DNA from: CAG-791 sp000431495
GTDB taxonomy: Bacteria > Bacillota > Clostridia > Lachnospirales > Lachnospiraceae
Length of the DNA: 64,000 nucleotides
NCBI GenBank assembly: GCA_052117605.1
Contig: JBQKIT010000001.1
Reading direction: 5' to 3' (one strand)
The translations under genes and the position numbers were made by a program. Under the pieces are notes generated by a model that worked only from the letters and a program-made list of their open reading frames with translations, made no database searches and was not told where the DNA came from. Positions 8,730 to 16,960 of this stretch are shown here, in pieces (position 1 is the first letter of the stretch; each line of letters starts with the position of its first letter).

Positions 8730-9848
8730 ATGAATGCACTGATTAAATTTGTTATGTTTCTGATTGCTGCCGGCGTGCTGCCGGTCCTGTCCGGACTTCT
8801 TCCGGTCAGTCTTCTTCCCGCAGACAAACGGCGGTTTCCGCTGATTGTTCTTGGGGGATATCTTTCTGTCTTCGCGCTGTTCGAATGGATCGGGCTCCCG
8901 GTTCTGATCTGGACAGCAAGCGGGGATTTTTCTCTTTTGGTGCGTCTTTTTATCTGCGCGGATCTGATCTGGATCGCGGCGGGAATTCTGCGCTGCCGGA
9001 AAACCGGAGGCATTCGTCTTCCCGAAATTCTCCGGAAACGTAAAATTCAGGATGCGGATGCAGCGTTCTGCTGGCTGATCTTTGCGGCTCTTCTCGGATT
9101 TGAGCTTGTCATGTCGTACACGCATGCCTCCTTTGACGGAGATGATGCGTACTACGTGGCACAGACGCTTCAGACCTGGCAGACAGGAACCATGTATTAT
9201 TACGTTCCCTATACCGGATTTACCACGGTACTGGACGGGCGTCATGCCATGGCAATGATGCCGATGTGGATCGCCTGTGTGGCAAAGCTCTGCGGGACGC
9301 ACTCAACGATTATGACGCACAGCATGATGCCTCTTGTCCTCATCCCGCTTACGGACATCGCCTTCTATCAGGTCGCGGTTGAGCTGACCCGCGGACAAAA
9401 GCCGGAGCGGAGAAGCTATCAGCTTCCTGCGATGATGGTGATCATAACGGTGCTGCAGATTTTCGGAAATACATCCATCTATACGCCGGAAACCTTTCTT
9501 CTCATGCGCACCTGGCAGGGGAAATCCCTGTTTGCAAATTTTATTCTTCCGCTTGTGTTCCTGCTTCTTTTCCGGATGGTCCGCGATGCAGAAGATGAGA
9601 AGGCGTGGTGCTTTTCCATGCTGGTTCTTCTGAATCTGGCAGCTGGCTTTAGCACCTCTCTTGCACCGGTTCTTGTTACCGGGGTGCTTCTTCTTGCAAG
9701 TGTGATGATTGCCATCATCAGGAAAAGAAGGCGGCTGCCCCTTGCGGTTCTTCTGACCTGCATTCCGTGCATGCTGTACCTTGTTCTGCTCCTTCGGATG
9801 ATGTATCCGGGAGCCGTCTGGTTTTTGAGAGGAGGGCGTCTTCCGTGA
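8730..9848 (+). CDS. Polytopic membrane protein, DUF6077-like, N-terminal part
   Basis: A 372-residue protein made almost wholly of hydrophobic helices, with a long conserved-looking extracytoplasmic loop (YTHASFDGDDAYYVAQTL, about residues 130-150) and a second loop with TPETFLLMRTWQGKS. Asp-rich first loops followed by many helices are typical of GT-C-like or oligosaccharyl-ligase-like envelope proteins; it resembles the clostridial DUF6077 group, a tentative call. It ends at a TGA at 9846-9848 that overlaps a GTG start in the -1 frame. The following ORF continues with helices, so the two may be halves of one ancestral protein. Start: ATG at 8730 with only a weak ribosome site. Confidence 0.7.
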   Translation: MNALIKFVMFLIAAGVLPVLSGLLPVSLLPADKRRFPLIVLGGYLSVFALFEWIGLPVLIWTASGDFSLLVRLFICADLIWIAAGILRCRKTGGIRLPEILRKRKIQDADAAFCWLIFAALLGFELVMSYTHASFDGDDAYYVAQTLQTWQTGTMYYYVPYTGFTTVLDGRHAMAMMPMWIACVAKLCGTHSTIMTHSMMPLVLIPLTDIAFYQVAVELTRGQKPERRSYQLPAMMVIITVLQIFGNTSIYTPETFLLMRTWQGKSLFANFILPLVFLLLFRMVRDAEDEKAWCFSMLVLLNLAAGFSTSLAPVLVTGVLLLASVMIAIIRKRRRLPLAVLLTCIPCMLYLVLLLRMMYPGAVWFLRGGRLP

Positions 9849-10618
9849 AGGGGATTCTGGAAATTCTGAACGCATATAACGGCGGGAAGCTTCTTCTTGC
9901 ACTGTATCTGGTGTGCCTGATCTATCTCTGGCGTTATGAAAAAAGCCGGAATCAGAGGCTGCTCCTCGTCTGGCTGCCGCTTTTTTTTCTTCTGCTCTTT
10001 CTGCTGCCGCCGGTCTGCCGGATTTACAGCCGCATTGACAGTGCACGGACCTATTACCGCCTTTTATGGATTCTTCCGATGACGCTGACGATTGCGTACA
10101 GCGGAGTCCGGATTTTTGCGGCAAATCTTCGGGCAGGACTTGCAGTGATGTGTGCACTGATCGTCCTGAGCGGACAGTATATTTATTCGAACGAGAATAT
10201 TCTGAAGGCGGAGAACCGACTTCATCTGCCGCAGATGGTTCTGGATATCTCCGATTATCTGATGAATGAAACCAATGGGGAGGAGACCATGGCGGCGATG
10301 CCGGTCGGACTCGTGCAGTTTGTCCGTCAGTATAATGCCCGGATTATGATGCCGTACGGCCGCGAGATGCAGATGGGCTCGTATTACAATGAGGTGTATG
10401 AGGCAATGGAGCAGACGGAGCCCGTGAATGCGGAGAAGCTCTGCAAGGCGTTGGATCAGTACGACTGCGAGTTTCTGGTGATCGAAGCGGTGAAACGAAT
10501 CGACGGGGATCTGGAAGAAGAGGGGCTGACCTATCTTGCGGATGTCGATGGCTACAGCATCTGGTACTGCCCTTATGCGCAGGAATTCCGGGATGCTGCG
10601 GCAGAGTATATGGATTGA
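9845..10618 (+). CDS. Membrane protein, C-terminal half of split DUF6077-like protein
   Basis: A 257-residue ORF in the -1 frame relative to the preceding gene. Its likely start is GTG at 9845, sharing GTGA with the upstream stop, with the strong site GAGGAGGG at 9829-9836. It has about four helices (residues 10-115) and a soluble C-terminal domain of about 140 residues (LPQMVLDISDYLMNET to the end). The open frame runs further upstream to 9767, so a native or sequence-level frameshift in one longer gene is also possible. Function is unknown; the C-terminal domain is of the type that follows the helices in GT-C-like proteins. Confidence 0.65.
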   Translation: MKGILEILNAYNGGKLLLALYLVCLIYLWRYEKSRNQRLLLVWLPLFFLLLFLLPPVCRIYSRIDSARTYYRLLWILPMTLTIAYSGVRIFAANLRAGLAVMCALIVLSGQYIYSNENILKAENRLHLPQMVLDISDYLMNETNGEETMAAMPVGLVQFVRQYNARIMMPYGREMQMGSYYNEVYEAMEQTEPVNAEKLCKALDQYDCEFLVIEAVKRIDGDLEEEGLTYLADVDGYSIWYCPYAQEFRDAAAEYMD

Positions 10619-10622
10619 TGCG

Positions 10623-11534
10623 ATGGGATTTACATGGGAGAAAATAACATACCGGGGGAGCGATGCGGCGGAGATCACCGGATATGAAGGAAAACTTCCG
10701 GATCTGAAAATTCCGGAGGAAATGGAAGGGCTTCCCGTGCGGAGTATTGCGGCACATGCTTTTTCGGGACGATCCGACATCCGGAGCGTGGTCCTTCCGG
10801 AGAGCCTTGTGACGATGCATTTGTTTGCCTTCTACAACTGTCCGCGTCTTGAGACGATGGAGCTCTGTAATTCTGCAGATGATTACTATGACGGCGTTAT
10901 TCGCCAGTGCCCGCTTCTTCGGATGATTACTGTCCGCTGCGTACAGCCGGAGAATTATGTGGTGATCCGCTCCATGCTGCAGGACGTGGATGTCACGCTG
11001 ACCTTTCGCCTGCTGGATCCGGAAGGAAGGGAAAGGATAAGGCTGACCTTTCCGGAATACGTGAATGAGGCGAAAGAAGACACCATGGCAAGAGCCATTC
11101 ATTTCTCAATCGAGGGAGCCGGAATGGCATACCGGGAATGTGTGGGGAAGAGAGCCCTGGATCTTGCAGGTTATGATCGCTTGCTGGGGCGCCTTACGGA
11201 TTATGATTTTGATGTGGCGGCGCGCATTGCCTTCGGGCGGCTCCTGTATCCGGAAGGACTGTCTGAGCAGGCAGAAGGCGGCTATGAAACCTTTCTGCGT
11301 GACAATGATGAGAAGACGCTCCGTTTCCTGATCCGCGAGGATGAGGAGCACAGCAGCATGGAGGAGATCCGCCTGATGACAGGGCGCAGTCTCATCGGAG
11401 AAGAAGGACTGAAGACCGCACTGGAGGAGGCATCGGAGCTGGGAAGATCGGAAGTGTGCTCCATGCTGATGGAATACAGGGCGCAGTCCGGATCCGGGAG
11501 CGGAGCGGGTGAAACGCTACGTCTGGACTGGTAG
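10623..11534 (+). CDS. Leucine-rich-repeat (BspA-like) cytoplasmic protein
   Basis: About 303 residues from the ATG at 10623, five bases after the previous stop. The N-terminal part (residues 1-110) has LRR_5/BspA-like units such as GLPVRSIAAHAFSGRSDIRSVVLPE. The C-terminal part is helical with acidic repeats (LLIREDEEHSSMEE, VCSMLMEYRAQ) that look like a worn ankyrin- or TPR-like solenoid. There is no signal peptide, so unlike secreted BspA proteins it probably acts inside the cell. It is the first gene of a run with a VWA protein, a double GNAT and a MoxR ATPase, and may supply the substrate or adaptor surface for that module. The frame is open to 10536 but upstream codons lack a good start. 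Confidence 0.7.
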   Translation: MGFTWEKITYRGSDAAEITGYEGKLPDLKIPEEMEGLPVRSIAAHAFSGRSDIRSVVLPESLVTMHLFAFYNCPRLETMELCNSADDYYDGVIRQCPLLRMITVRCVQPENYVVIRSMLQDVDVTLTFRLLDPEGRERIRLTFPEYVNEAKEDTMARAIHFSIEGAGMAYRECVGKRALDLAGYDRLLGRLTDYDFDVAARIAFGRLLYPEGLSEQAEGGYETFLRDNDEKTLRFLIREDEEHSSMEEIRLMTGRSLIGEEGLKTALEEASELGRSEVCSMLMEYRAQSGSGSGAGETLRLDW

Positions 11535-11554
11535 CCTGCAGAACAGAGGTATCC

Positions 11555-12883
11555 ATGGAATATCGTGAAGAACTTCGCAGCATAGGGGAACGGATCCTTT
11601 CGGAAACCCGGACAGAGCTTTATCTGGCCATGCATTTCCTGGGGCCGGCACTTGGCAGTCTGTCACCTGTCATGGATCTGTCCACGACGACGGTTGGAAC
11701 CGATGCTGCCTTTATCCGTTTCAATCCGAAATGTCTTATGACAAAATATATTGAGCACCCGTACTGGCTGAAGCGGTGTTATCTGCACATGCTGCTGCAC
11801 TGCCTTTTCCGCCATATGTTTGCCGGAAAGGCGTATGATGATCCGGAGCTGTGGAATCTCTGCTGCGATATCGCGGCGGAATCCGTGATCGATTCGATGG
11901 ATGTACCGGTGATCCAGAGGCCGGTCAGCGAGAAGCGAAGCGCCTGGTATGAGGAGCTTCGGACAGGTGCAGGAGTTCTCAGTGCGCAAAGGCTGTACCG
12001 GTATCTGTCCGAGGGAGAGCGCGATTACAGAAAAGAAGCCGCGATGGAGGCGGAGTTTGTGATGGACGATCACAGCTTCTGGGAAAGACTGGATCCGCCG
12101 GATGCGCCTGCGCCGAAGGAGCAGCCGGAAGGTGCTGCTGCCATGCCGCTCATTGCTACAAAGCGTCTGAAGGAAGAGGAGTGGAAAAAGCTTGCGAACA
12201 AGGTCCGTCTGGAGCTGACGCTTGGACGGGAGGCGGGGACGAAGACAGGAGAATTCCTTCGCTTCCTTGCATATGACGGTTCTCAGAGGACGGATTTCCA
12301 TGAGTTTCTGAAGCGTTTTGCAGTTACCAGAGAGGAGTCCTTTATTGATCCGGACTCCTTTGATTATGGCTTCTACAATTACGGGATGCAGATGTATGGC
12401 AACATGCCTCTCATTGAGGAGAATGAATACCGGGAGGCTACGAAGGTGGAGCAGCTGATCATCGTGCTGGACACCTCGGCCTCCTGCCAGGACTTTCTGG
12501 TACAGGAGTTTCTGAATGAAACGGCCTCCATGCTGCTGAAGGGGGACCTTTTTTTTGCAAAAACGAAAATCCACATCATTGAATGTGATGACAAGGTTCA
12601 GAATGACATAGAGATTACGGAGCTTTCCCAGATGGAGGAATACGCGAAGCATTTCTGCCTGAAGGGCGGCTTCGGAACAGACTTCCGGCCGGCTTTTGCA
12701 TATGTGGAGGAGCTTCGCAGAAATAAGAAAATAGAACAGCCCAGGGGACTGATGTATTTTACCGACGGAAAGGGAATTTATCCGAAGAAGCAGCCGGATT
12801 ATGACACTGCCTTTGTCTTTGTCAAAGAGGAGGACCCGGACACATCGAACGTTCCCTCCTGGGCAATGAAGCTGTTTATCTGA
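11555..12883 (+). CDS. DUF2201/VWA-like domain protein (MoxR partner)
   Basis: A 442-residue protein with the N-terminal putative metallopeptidase domain of the DUF2201 family (about residues 1-140) and a C-terminal von Willebrand A-like domain (about 295-440). The VWA domain has a MIDAS-type motif, LDTSAS (about residue 307), and a later GTDFRPAF loop that would complete the metal site. The metallopeptidase helix reads HMLLHCLFRH, where relatives have HExxH; the catalytic glutamate is not present, so protease activity is doubtful. VWA proteins of this kind pair with MoxR AAA+ ATPases, and one is found two genes downstream. Start: ATG at 11555, weak ribosome site. Confidence 0.8.
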   Translation: MEYREELRSIGERILSETRTELYLAMHFLGPALGSLSPVMDLSTTTVGTDAAFIRFNPKCLMTKYIEHPYWLKRCYLHMLLHCLFRHMFAGKAYDDPELWNLCCDIAAESVIDSMDVPVIQRPVSEKRSAWYEELRTGAGVLSAQRLYRYLSEGERDYRKEAAMEAEFVMDDHSFWERLDPPDAPAPKEQPEGAAAMPLIATKRLKEEEWKKLANKVRLELTLGREAGTKTGEFLRFLAYDGSQRTDFHEFLKRFAVTREESFIDPDSFDYGFYNYGMQMYGNMPLIEENEYREATKVEQLIIVLDTSASCQDFLVQEFLNETASMLLKGDLFFAKTKIHIIECDDKVQNDIEITELSQMEEYAKHFCLKGGFGTDFRPAFAYVEELRRNKKIEQPRGLMYFTDGKGIYPKKQPDYDTAFVFVKEEDPDTSNVPSWAMKLFI

Positions 12884-12925
12884 AACACGTTCTGATCAGA
12901 TATCTGAAGGAGGAGCCGGAAGAAA

Positions 12926-13756
12926 ATGAGACAGGAAACCATACTGGAGACAGAACGACTGCTGCTGCGGCCGTGGAAGGATTGTGATGCAGGCGCATTG
13001 TATGAGCTTGCAAAGGATCCGGAGGTCGGACCGCGCGCGGGGTGGCCGGTGCATGAAAGTGAGGAGAACTCCAGAGAAATCATACGCACCGTTCTGTCAG
13101 AGCCTGAGACGTATGCAATTCTTCGGAAAGAGGACGGCGCACTGATTGGCAGCGCCGGCCTTAAGAATCTGCAGCAGGAGAGCTATCTGGATTCGGAAAG
13201 CAGCGCGGAGCTCGGCTACTGGATCGGCCGCGCCTTCTGGGGAAAGGGCTATATGCCGGAGGCTGCGGGAAGGCTGCTGAAGCATGCCTTTGAGGATCTG
13301 AAGCTGGAACGTGTCACCTGCGGTTATTATGAGGGGAACGGGCAGTCACGCAGGGTTCAGGAGAAGCTGGGATTTGTGCCGGATCATGTCGAGGAGAATG
13401 CGGAGGTATCTCTTCTTGGTGAAAGGAGACGGGAATACTGGCAGGTTCTTCTCCGGCCGATGTATCTGCAGAACAAGGCAAGAAGAAGGAACAGGATGCA
13501 TTACATCGAAACCAGCTACCGGATCTGCAGCAAGAGAGCGGATGGCTCTGTCTCTGCTGAGATTGAATTTCCGGAGCTGACCAAAGGAAATTATCGTATT
13601 GTCCGTCTGTTTGCAGCTCCTGAGTGGGAGGGGCAGGGCGTCCGGGAGGAGCTTCTGGAAATGGCAGTGGAAAGAATCCGGGAGCGGGGCGGAAACGTCT
13701 CCTCGTCAGACCCCTTTGCGGCTGCCTGGCTGGAAAAGATGACAAGAACCGTGTGA
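12926..13756 (+). CDS. Double GNAT acetyltransferase: RimJ/RimL-type fused to YjdJ-type
   Basis: A 276-residue protein with two acetyltransferase-like parts. Residues 1-180 form a RimJ/RimL-type GNAT (ETERLLLRPW at the start, ELGYWIGRAFWGKGYMPEA as the acetyl-CoA-binding motif A region, EKLGFVPD near its end). Residues 190-276 resemble the short YjdJ-type GNAT (AEIEFPELTKGNYRIVRLF, then EGQGVREELLEMAVE with a Q/RxxGxG-like loop, ending DPFAAAWLEK). The fusion is unusual. The gene has AAGGAGGAG upstream of the ATG at 12926. Its stop overlaps a possible GTG start (13753) of the next gene, which implies coupling to the MoxR ATPase. The acceptor substrate is unknown. Confidence 0.8.
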   Translation: MRQETILETERLLLRPWKDCDAGALYELAKDPEVGPRAGWPVHESEENSREIIRTVLSEPETYAILRKEDGALIGSAGLKNLQQESYLDSESSAELGYWIGRAFWGKGYMPEAAGRLLKHAFEDLKLERVTCGYYEGNGQSRRVQEKLGFVPDHVEENAEVSLLGERRREYWQVLLRPMYLQNKARRRNRMHYIETSYRICSKRADGSVSAEIEFPELTKGNYRIVRLFAAPEWEGQGVREELLEMAVERIRERGGNVSSSDPFAAAWLEKMTRTV

Positions 13757-13776
13757 AAGGAAACAAAGCGAAAAGC

Positions 13777-15282
13777 ATGAACATTCAGGAAGCAGAGCAG
13801 GAGGTGGTCCGCACCGTTCGGGCCTATACAAAGAAAAATGAGATGGGGGAATATCTGATTCCCGTGGAGAAGCAGCGTCCGCTCCTTCTGATCGGGCCGC
13901 CCGGAATCGGCAAGACAGCCATCATGGAGCAGGCTGCAAGAGAGTGCGGGGTCAATTTGATTTCCTACACCATTACACACCATACGAGGCAGAGCGCGAT
14001 CGGCCTTCCGTTTCTTTCCAAAAAGGAGTATGGAGGAAAGCAGACCACGGTCACTGAGTATTCCATGAGTGAAATCATTGCCTCGGTGTATGACCAGATT
14101 GAGAAAAGCGGCGTACAGGAGGGAATCCTGTTTCTGGATGAAATCAACTGCGTCTCGGAGACACTGGCACCGACCATGCTGCAGTTTCTGCAGTACAAAA
14201 CCTTTGGCACACATCATCTTCCGGAGGGCTTTGTGATTGTAACGGCAGGGAATCCGCCCCAGTACAACAAATCCGTGCGGGAGTTTGACATTGTGACGCT
14301 GGACCGGATCCGGAAGATTGAGATTCAGGAGGACCTTCCCGCCTGGAAGAAATACGCGTATGAAGCCGGCGTACATGGCGCGATTATGGCCTATCTGGAG
14401 ATCCGGAAGGACCATTTCTATTCGATCCGTACGGATGTGGAAAATCGCTATTTTGTTACGGCAAGAGGCTGGGAGGATCTTTCACGCGTCATGAAGGTTT
14501 ATGAATCCATGGACCTTCCGGTGACGGAAAATCTGATCGGAGAGTATCTGCAGGATCCGGAAATCGCGCGGGATTTTGCGGATTATTACGAGCTGTACTG
14601 CAAGTACCAGAAGGTGTACTGCATTCCGGAGCTTCTGGAGGGAACGATCCGGGAGGCGGCACTGGCCGTAGGAACAGCGCCCTTTGATGAAAAGCTTTCG
14701 CTGATGGGACTTCTGATCGATGCGCTCCGCGATGAATTCGCAGACTATACGGAGCAGAAGGCCGTGCAGGAGAGAGTCCTGCGGGAATTACAGAAGCTGA
14801 CGGCAAGAATCAAGAGCGGCGAAAAGGCACTGGAGGTGCTGAAGGCTCTGGAGAGTTCCGGAGAAGAGTTGCTCCGGCAGCAGGAATCGGCCGGAATGCT
14901 CGGGCGAAGCGATGCGCATGCCTTCCGTCTCTGCCTTTCGGCGCTGCATGAGCTGGAAAAGGAGCTTGCACAGCGCGGAACCGGGGAGGGAAAGGAAGAT
15001 TTTGCGATTGCCAGAACCTGGTTTGACGGAAGGGAAGAAAAGAGAAAATACGCGATGGAACGCACGGGTGGGCATCTGACACACGCGTTTGATTTCATGG
15101 CGAAATGCTTCGGAGAAGGACAGGAGATGGTGATCTTTCTCTCGGAGCTTTCTGCAGACAAGCGCTGCACGTTATTCGTCAGCGACTGCGGAAACGAGGC
15201 TTACTTCAAATACAACAGGCTACTTCTTCTGGATGAGAGAAAAAGCAGCCTGACACAGGACATTATGCAGTTGATGCCGTAA
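13777..15282 (+). CDS. MoxR-family AAA+ ATPase
   Basis: About 501 residues. The AAA+ core lies in residues 30-230: Walker A GPPGIGKTA, Walker B ILFLDEIN, then a sensor stretch VTAGNPPQYNKS. The C-terminal 270 residues form a lid and a long helical tail specific to this subgroup. MoxR ATPases with VWA partners act as chaperones for metal insertion or complex assembly, and the VWA gene lies two genes upstream. The chosen ATG at 13777 starts NIQEAEQE; a GTG at 13753 that shares bases with the upstream stop is an alternative, adding eight residues. The gene ends close to a convergent SGNH-like gene with a large hairpin between them. Confidence 0.85.
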   Translation: MNIQEAEQEVVRTVRAYTKKNEMGEYLIPVEKQRPLLLIGPPGIGKTAIMEQAARECGVNLISYTITHHTRQSAIGLPFLSKKEYGGKQTTVTEYSMSEIIASVYDQIEKSGVQEGILFLDEINCVSETLAPTMLQFLQYKTFGTHHLPEGFVIVTAGNPPQYNKSVREFDIVTLDRIRKIEIQEDLPAWKKYAYEAGVHGAIMAYLEIRKDHFYSIRTDVENRYFVTARGWEDLSRVMKVYESMDLPVTENLIGEYLQDPEIARDFADYYELYCKYQKVYCIPELLEGTIREAALAVGTAPFDEKLSLMGLLIDALRDEFADYTEQKAVQERVLRELQKLTARIKSGEKALEVLKALESSGEELLRQQESAGMLGRSDAHAFRLCLSALHELEKELAQRGTGEGKEDFAIARTWFDGREEKRKYAMERTGGHLTHAFDFMAKCFGEGQEMVIFLSELSADKRCTLFVSDCGNEAYFKYNRLLLLDERKSSLTQDIMQLMP

Positions 15283-15312
15283 TGCGATGCCTCCGGACAA
15301 ATCCGGATCCCG

Positions 15313-15345
15313 GACCCTTTCTGTTATTTTGCAACAGAAAGGGTC
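15313..15345. terminator. Hairpin between convergent genes (weak bidirectional terminator)
   Basis: A perfect 13-bp stem (15313-15325 with 15333-15345), loop of 7 bases, lying where the MoxR gene and the minus-strand SGNH-like gene converge. It overlaps the last codons of the minus-strand gene. No T-run follows on either strand, so it is not a textbook intrinsic terminator. Confidence 0.4.
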
Positions 15346-16712
15346 TGTGCGTTGTATTCATCGTAATTGTCCTGCAGAACCTTATAGACAAAGTGATCGG
15401 CAACCTTGGTCCGGCCTTCTGCATTCAGATGAATGTCGTCGGAGAGATATTTCTTGTAGTTGGTCTCATTGACAGAGCCGTAGTAATTGTCCAGGAAGGA
15501 AACACTGCAGCTGCCGCAGGTGTCATAAGCCCACTGGAAGTAGTTTATGATGGTTCCGTTTCCGAGATCGGTGGTGCGGCTGCTGGAGCCGTCATACTCC
15601 GCATAGTAGGGAGAAAGGAAGACAATCCGAATGTAGGGATACTTCTCCTGAAGAAGCTTGAAGGAGTTGATCAGGGAGCCCACGTAGGTGGTCAGCTCAT
15701 CCGGAATATCCGGGTTCTGCATGGCCATGCCGTTGATGTAATCAATTCCGTCATACATGACTGCAATGATGTCCACCTTGTCAAAATCCGTGCTCTCGAG
15801 TGCCTCCACGGAATTCATGTAAGCAGGATCCTCTGTGTGTACGGAGGCAACCGTCTTCAGTGAAGAGAAGTCACCGATGGAGATTGCGTAAGAGACATAG
15901 AACAGATTGAAAATATCATCCATGCTCTCCAGATTCTCAGTGCTGTAGACTGCATTCTCGCACGTTACCTGTGAATCCGGGAAGGCGGCATTAATGACAT
16001 TACAGTCACCAAGCTCTGCAATCTGTGCGGCAAGTCCGGAGTCCGAGGTGTCCTCGGAAAAGGGCTCGTTGCCGAGGCAGAGAATCGTGGTAACTCCGTC
16101 ATCTTCATGCTCTTCCAGTTTGGACTCCGGCAGATAGACCATGTTGTCGTTGACTTCAATATTAAAACGGTCCTCGCTGCCGGTTCTGTCGATGTTCAGG
16201 TCACTTCCCTTACTCCATATGAAAAAGCGTACGATTGCAATGACAAGAACTGCGGCAATCAGGATCGGAAGAATCAGATGAAGCGGAAGCCGCTTTGCTC
16301 GTTCCGGTTCCTCCTCGTGCTGTCCATTCTGCGGTCTTTCTTCGCGTGGCATTCGCTGCGGCGCCCGCGGACGATCCTGCTCCCTGCGATTGCGGGCGGG
16401 ACCCGGAGTGCCGGCTGCCGAAGGAGACTTTCTGCTTCCGGAAACAGGCTCCAGCTCGACGAAGCAGATGCCGTCCCCGTCCTCTTCGTCAGGGGCTTCT
16501 GCTGCCTTTTCCTGCTGCGGCTTGTCTGCAGCCTTTTTCTTCTTCGCCTGCGGCCTGTCCGCAGCCTTTTTCTTCTCCGCCTGCGGCTTATCCGCAGCTT
16601 TTTTCTTTTCCGCCTGCGGCTTATCTGCAGCGCTTGTATCCTCTTCACTGAGCAGGTCATCCAGATCCAGAATGTCCAGATCCTGCAGTCCGTTTCGGTT
16701 CTGATTCGGCAT
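15324..16712 (-). CDS. Membrane-anchored SGNH-like hydrolase with Lys/Ala-rich cytoplasmic repeat
   Basis: A 462-residue protein. Residues 1-20 are acidic, residues 28-72 are a tandem repeat (unit KKKAADKPQAE), then a charged, proline-rich linker, one transmembrane helix (about 147-168, LPILIAAVLVIAIV) and an extracytoplasmic domain. That domain has SGNH-like layout: a first block TTILCLGNEPFSED, where GNEPF stands in place of GDS, and a last block DDIHLNAEGR with the Asp-x-x-His pair. The usual serine is thus not in place, so either the chemistry differs or the domain only binds. Start ATG at 16712 with AAGGGA upstream. It faces away from the rfb operon. A role in modifying surface glycan is a guess from context. 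Confidence 0.75.
   Translation of the reverse strand: MPNQNRNGLQDLDILDLDDLLSEEDTSAADKPQAEKKKAADKPQAEKKKAADRPQAKKKKAADKPQQEKAAEAPDEEDGDGICFVELEPVSGSRKSPSAAGTPGPARNRREQDRPRAPQRMPREERPQNGQHEEEPERAKRLPLHLILPILIAAVLVIAIVRFFIWSKGSDLNIDRTGSEDRFNIEVNDNMVYLPESKLEEHEDDGVTTILCLGNEPFSEDTSDSGLAAQIAELGDCNVINAAFPDSQVTCENAVYSTENLESMDDIFNLFYVSYAISIGDFSSLKTVASVHTEDPAYMNSVEALESTDFDKVDIIAVMYDGIDYINGMAMQNPDIPDELTTYVGSLINSFKLLQEKYPYIRIVFLSPYYAEYDGSSSRTTDLGNGTIINYFQWAYDTCGSCSVSFLDNYYGSVNETNYKKYLSDDIHLNAEGRTKVADHFVYKVLQDNYDEYNAQTLSVAK
16515..16632 (-). repeat. 33-bp tandem repeat coding KKKAADKPQAE
   Basis: Three full copies (16515-16547, 16548-16580, 16581-16613) and a partial fourth, inside the SGNH-like gene. 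Copies differ mostly at third codon positions. The repeat makes a lysine-rich cytoplasmic tail. Confidence 0.85.
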
Positions 16713-16899
16713 AAAAATGTCATCCCTTCTTGTTTCAGAGTGTCAGGAAACGGTGCTATTTTAACCCACCTTGCTGTAAAAATCCACGTGCATACGGTAT
16801 ACTTTTACCAATTATCCAAAATGAAATGAGGCATGAGACACAGGCATGACCGGAAGAGCAGATGAATCGCGCATATTCGAAACGCAGTCCGCTCATTTA

Positions 16900-16908
16900 T
16901 GGTATACT
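16900..16908 (+). promoter_or_regulatory. Extended -10 promoter for rfbB operon
   Basis: TGG-TATACT at 16900-16908, an extended -10 element, 52 bp upstream of rfbB, without a good -35. A second GGTATACT copy is at 16796-16803, so transcription may start from two sites. Confidence 0.4.
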
Positions 16909-16960
16909 CTATTTTGTATGATTCTGTAATTTTGATTGATCAGAGGGAGAACATATAGTC

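Noticed and set aside
16515..16632. Possible CRISPR-like repeat array
   Set aside because: Units are contiguous 33-mers without spacers, in frame in the SGNH-like gene.
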